Shown here: in pieces, positions 60,301 to 64,000 of the stretch | How the letters are laid out: the number at the start of each line of letters is the position of its first letter | How positions within the stretch are numbered: the stretch's first letter is position 1 | Assembly (NCBI GenBank): GCA_037576215.1 | Contig: JBANDB010000004.1 | Span: forward strand, 3,658,001-3,722,000 | Length of the DNA stretch: 64,000 bases | Direction: 5' to 3' | DNA from: Armillaria gallica | Lineage: Eukaryota; Basidiomycota; Agaricomycetes; Agaricales; Physalacriaceae | Program-made: the position numbers and the translations under genes | The notes under the pieces: model-generated | The model's database searches: none | Told to the model about the DNA's origin: nothing | Seen by the model: the letters and a program-made list of their open reading frames with translations, nothing else

Positions 60301-61260
60301 TGTTGCCACCAGAGACATCAGCCGTCGAGGAGAGGAACGTTATAGCAAAAGGGTAGAAGCGGAATCCAGGCCCATCTGGGAAAGAACATTGCATTGGCTC
60401 TGGGAGCATGTCTGCAGTCACGTCTTGGCTGTGCTCAATGTCAAGGGGACTTCCAGTGAAGATTACACAGCAATACGTGTGCGCTGGTGTCAACGGGACC
60501 CTTAACTCCTCTGCCAATACACGCCGCTCGACGCAGACCGTCCCAGGCTGCGCTGCAACCGCATCCTTTAAATGCATATGAATGCGACCTACTGAAGTTG
60601 GTTGCATCGTCCTATATCACTTCACTTTCGGGCTTTTTGCAAAGCCAGGGTGAGCCTTCGGAATTCAAGATGCTCGTAGTTGCACAGCCGTCGGCCGAAG
60701 GGCAAACACCCCTTCCTTGTGCAGGTGAAGAGCTCAGCATCATTCGCACAGCCACGGGAGGGCGCACGTTTTCTGCTCTCGAGAGACAGGGCGCCACAGT
60801 AGCAAAAGTGCTAGAGCAGCTTCAAGACGCAACCTGGGTCCACTTCGCGAGCCATGCCATTCAGAATCAAGCGGACCCCATGCAGAGCGCCGTCCATCTG
60901 CATGACGGTGTGCTCACTGTTGCAGAGATAGCTGCTCAGTACCTTCGGGGAGCTGACCTGGCCATCCTGCTTGCTTGTGAGACTGGCCGAGGATCAGCAA
61001 TACTTCCTGACGAGGCTCTGCATCTCGCAGCAGGCATGCAGCTCGCAGGGTTCCGTGGGGTTGTGGCAACACTATGGGCTATGGCTGACAAGGATGGACC
61101 CACTGTGGCGAGAGTCATGTACGAGTATCTGTTTCGTAACACCGATGAATCAAGCTCAGGGGACGCGGCTGAAGCACTGAGACGAGCTGTCCTTTACCTG
61201 CGTGATGCAGATAGTGTTCCCTTTCAGCGATGGCTCCCATTCGTGCATTTTGGATATTAG
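57369..61260 (+). CDS. TPR-CHAT protein (caspase-like peptidase fold), 5' end unresolved, frame breaks
   Basis: From 57369 (just after the acceptor CTTTTTAG) the product is a long array of TPR-like helical pairs, repeating patterns such as LGxxxxxRYxxxGxLxDLxxAIxxLxxAV (e.g. NLGIARLAKFSRYGRLTDI). A linker RALPGFEDFLRP comes next, then the CHAT domain (about 60500-61260): WVHFASHA with the catalytic His codon at 60853, LAILLACETGRGSA with the Cys codon at 60976, then LHLAAGMQLAGFRGVVATLW and a terminal FHFGY-like end. CHAT is a caspase-clan peptidase fold; the family's His/Cys dyad is intact. Single-base shifts occur near 58693, 58935 (restoring frame) and 60492 (RWCQRD against the expected CPTGPLTPLP). 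There is one ordinary intron near 59845-59900. The true start must be upstream. Could be a pseudogene or carry assembly errors. Confidence 0.7.
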
Positions 61261-61344
61261 CACAATACAGCTGAGCCAATGCATTACCCACATACTTGTA
61301 TATTGAATGGAATGGTCTATATGCGTACCCCTGCTGACCGCCGG

Positions 61345-61645
61345 GCTTCGCCTTGCTTCCAAACTAACCTTCGAAGTACTTGGGTGTGAAGCTGGCTCTC
61401 GCTCCTGGTGCGTAACTGTTTCCCTTCCCAATGCCTTCTACCCTCTGCCACCAACTCTGGAACTACTACGTGTTGGATACAGAATGGATGGCTCACGGAG
61501 ATCAGTTGGCGCATACGCATGATTCGTTGTAGAACGAGCAATACCGATGGTTCTGTAAAGCCTGACGTGCAAATACGAAAGCCGGTCACGAAGTTTTGAG
61601 AACCTCATAAGCAACTGTAAGCACAACTTGGAAGATGAACTTTCG
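61345..61645 (-). repeat. Inverted repeat arm B of the CHAT locus
   Basis: Partner of 56030-56372 in opposite orientation. It starts about 85 bp after the CHAT stop codon, so the TPR-CHAT gene sits almost exactly between the arms. Confidence 0.65.
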
Positions 61646-62400
61646 TATGTTCAACGTCATATTCACTTCCAAGCCAAGAATAACAACGTACAGGAGACTA
61701 TAACGCATCCACCATCTGCATGTCATGCTGAAATGTAAAAGTATCAGTCTTTGACACCCAATGTGTTCCGTATATCGTCGCCGAGATGCAGCGGATATCT
61801 GGCTTTGTCACCTGTCGATGATGATCATCCTCCATTCCTCATCCCCTGCACCATCAACGATCACGATATTTGGCATGCGAATATCTCTATGAATGAGTAA
61901 CTAATCGTAAAGAATCTGAGCAGCGTCTCGGACACACCTCCTCCGCAATGCTCCCTCCGTGCTTCTGTGCTACCGTCTGGCCACGGAAAAACGCCATAAC
62001 AACCGTTTGAAGGGAGCCATACCCATTGCTGGAAATCAGGCTGCGATACTTTAGTGCTGGCACCTTCCCTTTACTCACCAACAGTCTGTGAGCCTCGGCA
62101 CCGTATCGCTGAGCAAACTCATAACGACCTGCTCCTCTCCGTGAGCTTCGTCGAGCTTCGCGAGGAACGTCACGCACGCCTCATCTATTTTCAAGGCCTG
62201 AAGGTATTGGAATCAGACAACTTCCGTGCCCACACCGCATTCGGTTGTGTCAGGAAAGTAGAGAGCAGTGTATGTGGAAGGACAAATCTGGGAGCTCAAG
62301 CTCCTGGTAGTACTGCTCAAGGTCATTGATGGCCCATCTCAGGAGACTGAAAGACGCGAGCGAGGCAAAGAGCATGCTCATCATCATTAGCACGACTATT
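61646..62400 (-). pseudogene. Protein-kinase-like gene remnant
   Basis: Minus-strand fragments in order: LLRWAINDLEQYYQELELPDL, the NDACVTFLAKLDEA-like block, FAQRYGAEAHRLLVSKGKVPAL, KYRSLISSNGYGSLQTVVMAF, FRGQTVAQKHGGSIAEEVC, then HRDIRMPNIVIVDGAG, EEWRMIIID and FQHDMQMVD. This is the mushroom kinase-like family with an R-x-G-x-EAH N-lobe and an HRD/HGDIRxPN catalytic loop. The pieces are in different frames, with in-frame stops (e.g. after ALKIDE and before the HRD block), and the DFD motif is destroyed after IIID. Clearly decayed. Confidence 0.7.
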
Positions 62401-63685
62401 GCCATGGAGAAGTGTTAGATTAGCAAAGAGATGAACAGAAGATAAGCCACAGACTTGGATGTCTTTCTACGTCCAATACTGGGCGTACGAAAAAGAGTAT
62501 TGAGTGGAACCTTTGCCGCTCCAGCCCATTCCAGCCTTTTCCTTCGCATATAACACCAGCCGCTACCGTGGGTGGGGATCTGCGTTGCAATGGCAAGAAT
62601 TCGTCTTGTTGGGATTAAACCCTTGGAAAACTGGACGGTTGTTGCAACGTTGAGCAATTGCGACGAAAGTTTCCCGGTGGGACCCTGACGCGCGAACTGA
62701 TTGGTCGATATCTGAGAGGCAGTCCTCATGAGCTCTGCTGGAGTTGAACGACGTAAGCTGGAATATGCAGGAACTTATCGCGAACGCCAGTCTGGAAGGA
62801 AGCAAAAATGCGACAGCTCTATTGGAAGAGGGATTGTGAAGACCATAACGACCAATATATTTCTAATTTAAAAGATAGATAATATATGATCGAGGGTCGG
62901 CGTCACGCTGCCTTGGTGGTCGAGATATTTGATTGATTTAGCACTTTTGGATAGAGTCATGCCACCACGGCGATGTCGAGTGTACAGTTAGTCAGAACAT
63001 GTTGCGGGACAGCAAAGACTGACGTACTTTTACCCAGCGCCCCATAGCTCGCCTTTACGTTTTGCTTGCAATCTCGCTGTTCGTTCCATAGGTATAATCT
63101 TAGCAACAAGAGCAGTCAGTACCGCATGATTATCGCTCGCCAGCAACACATCGCGGACTAATTCCGTGTCTATTACTTGGTCACAAAATGCGTCCAGTCG
63201 ACGATCGTTATCCGGCAGACGTCCCCGCAGCCCTCCATGCCCCGGATTTAGGTGGCTTTGGGAGTATGAATAAACAGGAACGATTTCAGCAGAGACGACC
63301 GTACGCGTACCTTCCACAATGATATATTGTACATAGGGGTCTCGGTTTTGGCAGGAAATGTTTTCCTTAGACGAGCACACGAAGCATCATCCGCAACTTC
63401 CACAGGTGTAGGGGTTTCAGAGACGCGGTTGTCGTTGTGGGAGTAAATGGGAATCTGTAGTGGCATGAGTGTGGTGGACGGAAGCAAGGTGAAGTGGCGG
63501 AGCTCGCCGCACAGCCCGGGTTCGACTTCTCGATAACTTCGTCGATTTCGATCCTTTCCTCCGTCCCCAGGTTGGATAGAATGTCGGGTTAAGTGACTAT
63601 CAACGCCACTCTGACACCTCCCCGAGAACTACGCAGCACTGCAAGCTCTCTGTCCAACCAAAGACTTTGGTTCCGGAACTGCTAG
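62401..63685. other. Unresolved region with minus-strand open frames
   Basis: Frames at 62415-62729 and 63030-63380 (minus) could be upstream exons of the kinase-like remnant, but show no motif I recognise. 62940-63020 is AT-rich spacer. Confidence 0.35.
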
Positions 63686-63976
63686 TTATGCAATCCCTTG
63701 AAATTTGCCGGGCCATAGGGCAGTATGGAGGTTGAATTGGAAGATTAGCTTCGTCGTCTGCAAAGACAAGGACACAATCGATAATAAGAAGACGTGCTGT
63801 GGGTACTTGGCTGAGGATAGATCCTTCTACGAACGTAGATACAAACAGGTTCGTCAGATTGAGCTTTACTCGTTCAAGATAGATGTAAGATATCCAATCT
63901 GTATATACAAAACTAAGTGCCAGAATCAATGAAAAGAGACAGGGAAGGGAAGCTACCTTCGGATTGCCATAGTCTT
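63686..63976. repeat. Direct-repeat partner of 56471-56790
   Basis: Same orientation as the upstream copy. On the minus strand it reads TARLLIIDCVLVFADD where the other copy reads VAHIIHCVLITDRVIIFVA. Both end at the same splice-like TACCTTCGGAT sequence (reverse of ...CGAAGGTA). An old duplicated gene fragment of unknown family. Confidence 0.55.
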
Positions 63977-64000
63977 CACTGCAGAGGCTGGGTGCATTTT

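Overview
The window looks like nuclear DNA of a filamentous basidiomycete, most likely a mushroom-forming Agaricomycete. Genes are broken by many short GT-AG introns of roughly 45-70 nt. The families are typical of that group: lineage-specific F-box/LRR proteins, a DUF6534 membrane protein, a 7TM receptor-like protein, degenerate protein-kinase-like genes, an A-T-R adenylate-forming reductase, a GMC alcohol oxidase, GH5 and GH28 enzymes, and a TPR-CHAT protein. Housekeeping genes are also present (histone H2A.Z, a Kin4-type kinase with a KA1-like end, and U2 snRNA). No organellar, viral or bacterial stretch was seen.

Layout. 1-3.5 kb: two polysaccharide-active genes on the minus strand (a pectate-lyase-fold gene cut by the window edge, and an exo-polygalacturonase). 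4.4-5.7 kb: an intron-less LRR-like protein. 7-8.3 kb: a secreted SurE-like phosphatase. 9-9.5 kb: a decayed SET-domain gene. 10.1-11.5 kb: a 7TM receptor-like gene. 13.5-15.5 kb: the first copy of a 2 kb duplication carrying an unknown gene head-to-head with U2 snRNA. 17-19.4 kb: a secreted Ser/Ala-rich protein with tandemly duplicated exons. 19.7-21.4 kb: an intracellular GH5 enzyme. 22-29.5 kb: a second direct duplication (about 2.8 kb units) of an F-box gene plus a kinase-like gene, with a chimeric one-TM protein between the copies. 30.1-31.2 kb: a second SurE paralogue with one frame break. 32.4-35.1 kb: GMC alcohol oxidase. 36-37.7 kb: DUF6534 7TM protein. 39.8-43.7 kb: A-T-R reductase. 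44.1-46.1 kb: second copy of the U2 block. 46.7-50.3 kb: Kin4-type kinase. 51.7-52.3 kb: H2A.Z. 53-54.3 kb: F-box protein. 56-64 kb: a large TPR-CHAT protein gene inside a cluster of repeated gene fragments and kinase debris.

The enzymes (GH28, GH5, GMC oxidase) fit a plant-debris or wood-decaying life style, but they are scattered and do not form an obvious pathway cluster. The most striking points are (i) the TPR-CHAT caspase-like gene with an intact His/Cys dyad but several frame breaks, bounded by inverted and direct repeats; (ii) two U2 snRNA genes carried by a segmental duplication in which the RNA is almost invariant while the partner protein gene has diverged; and (iii) fresh duplication/decay events that create chimeric and broken genes. 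Several single-base frame breaks fall in otherwise conserved genes (Kin4-type kinase, reductase, SurE copy 2, CHAT). From sequence alone they cannot be separated from assembly indels.
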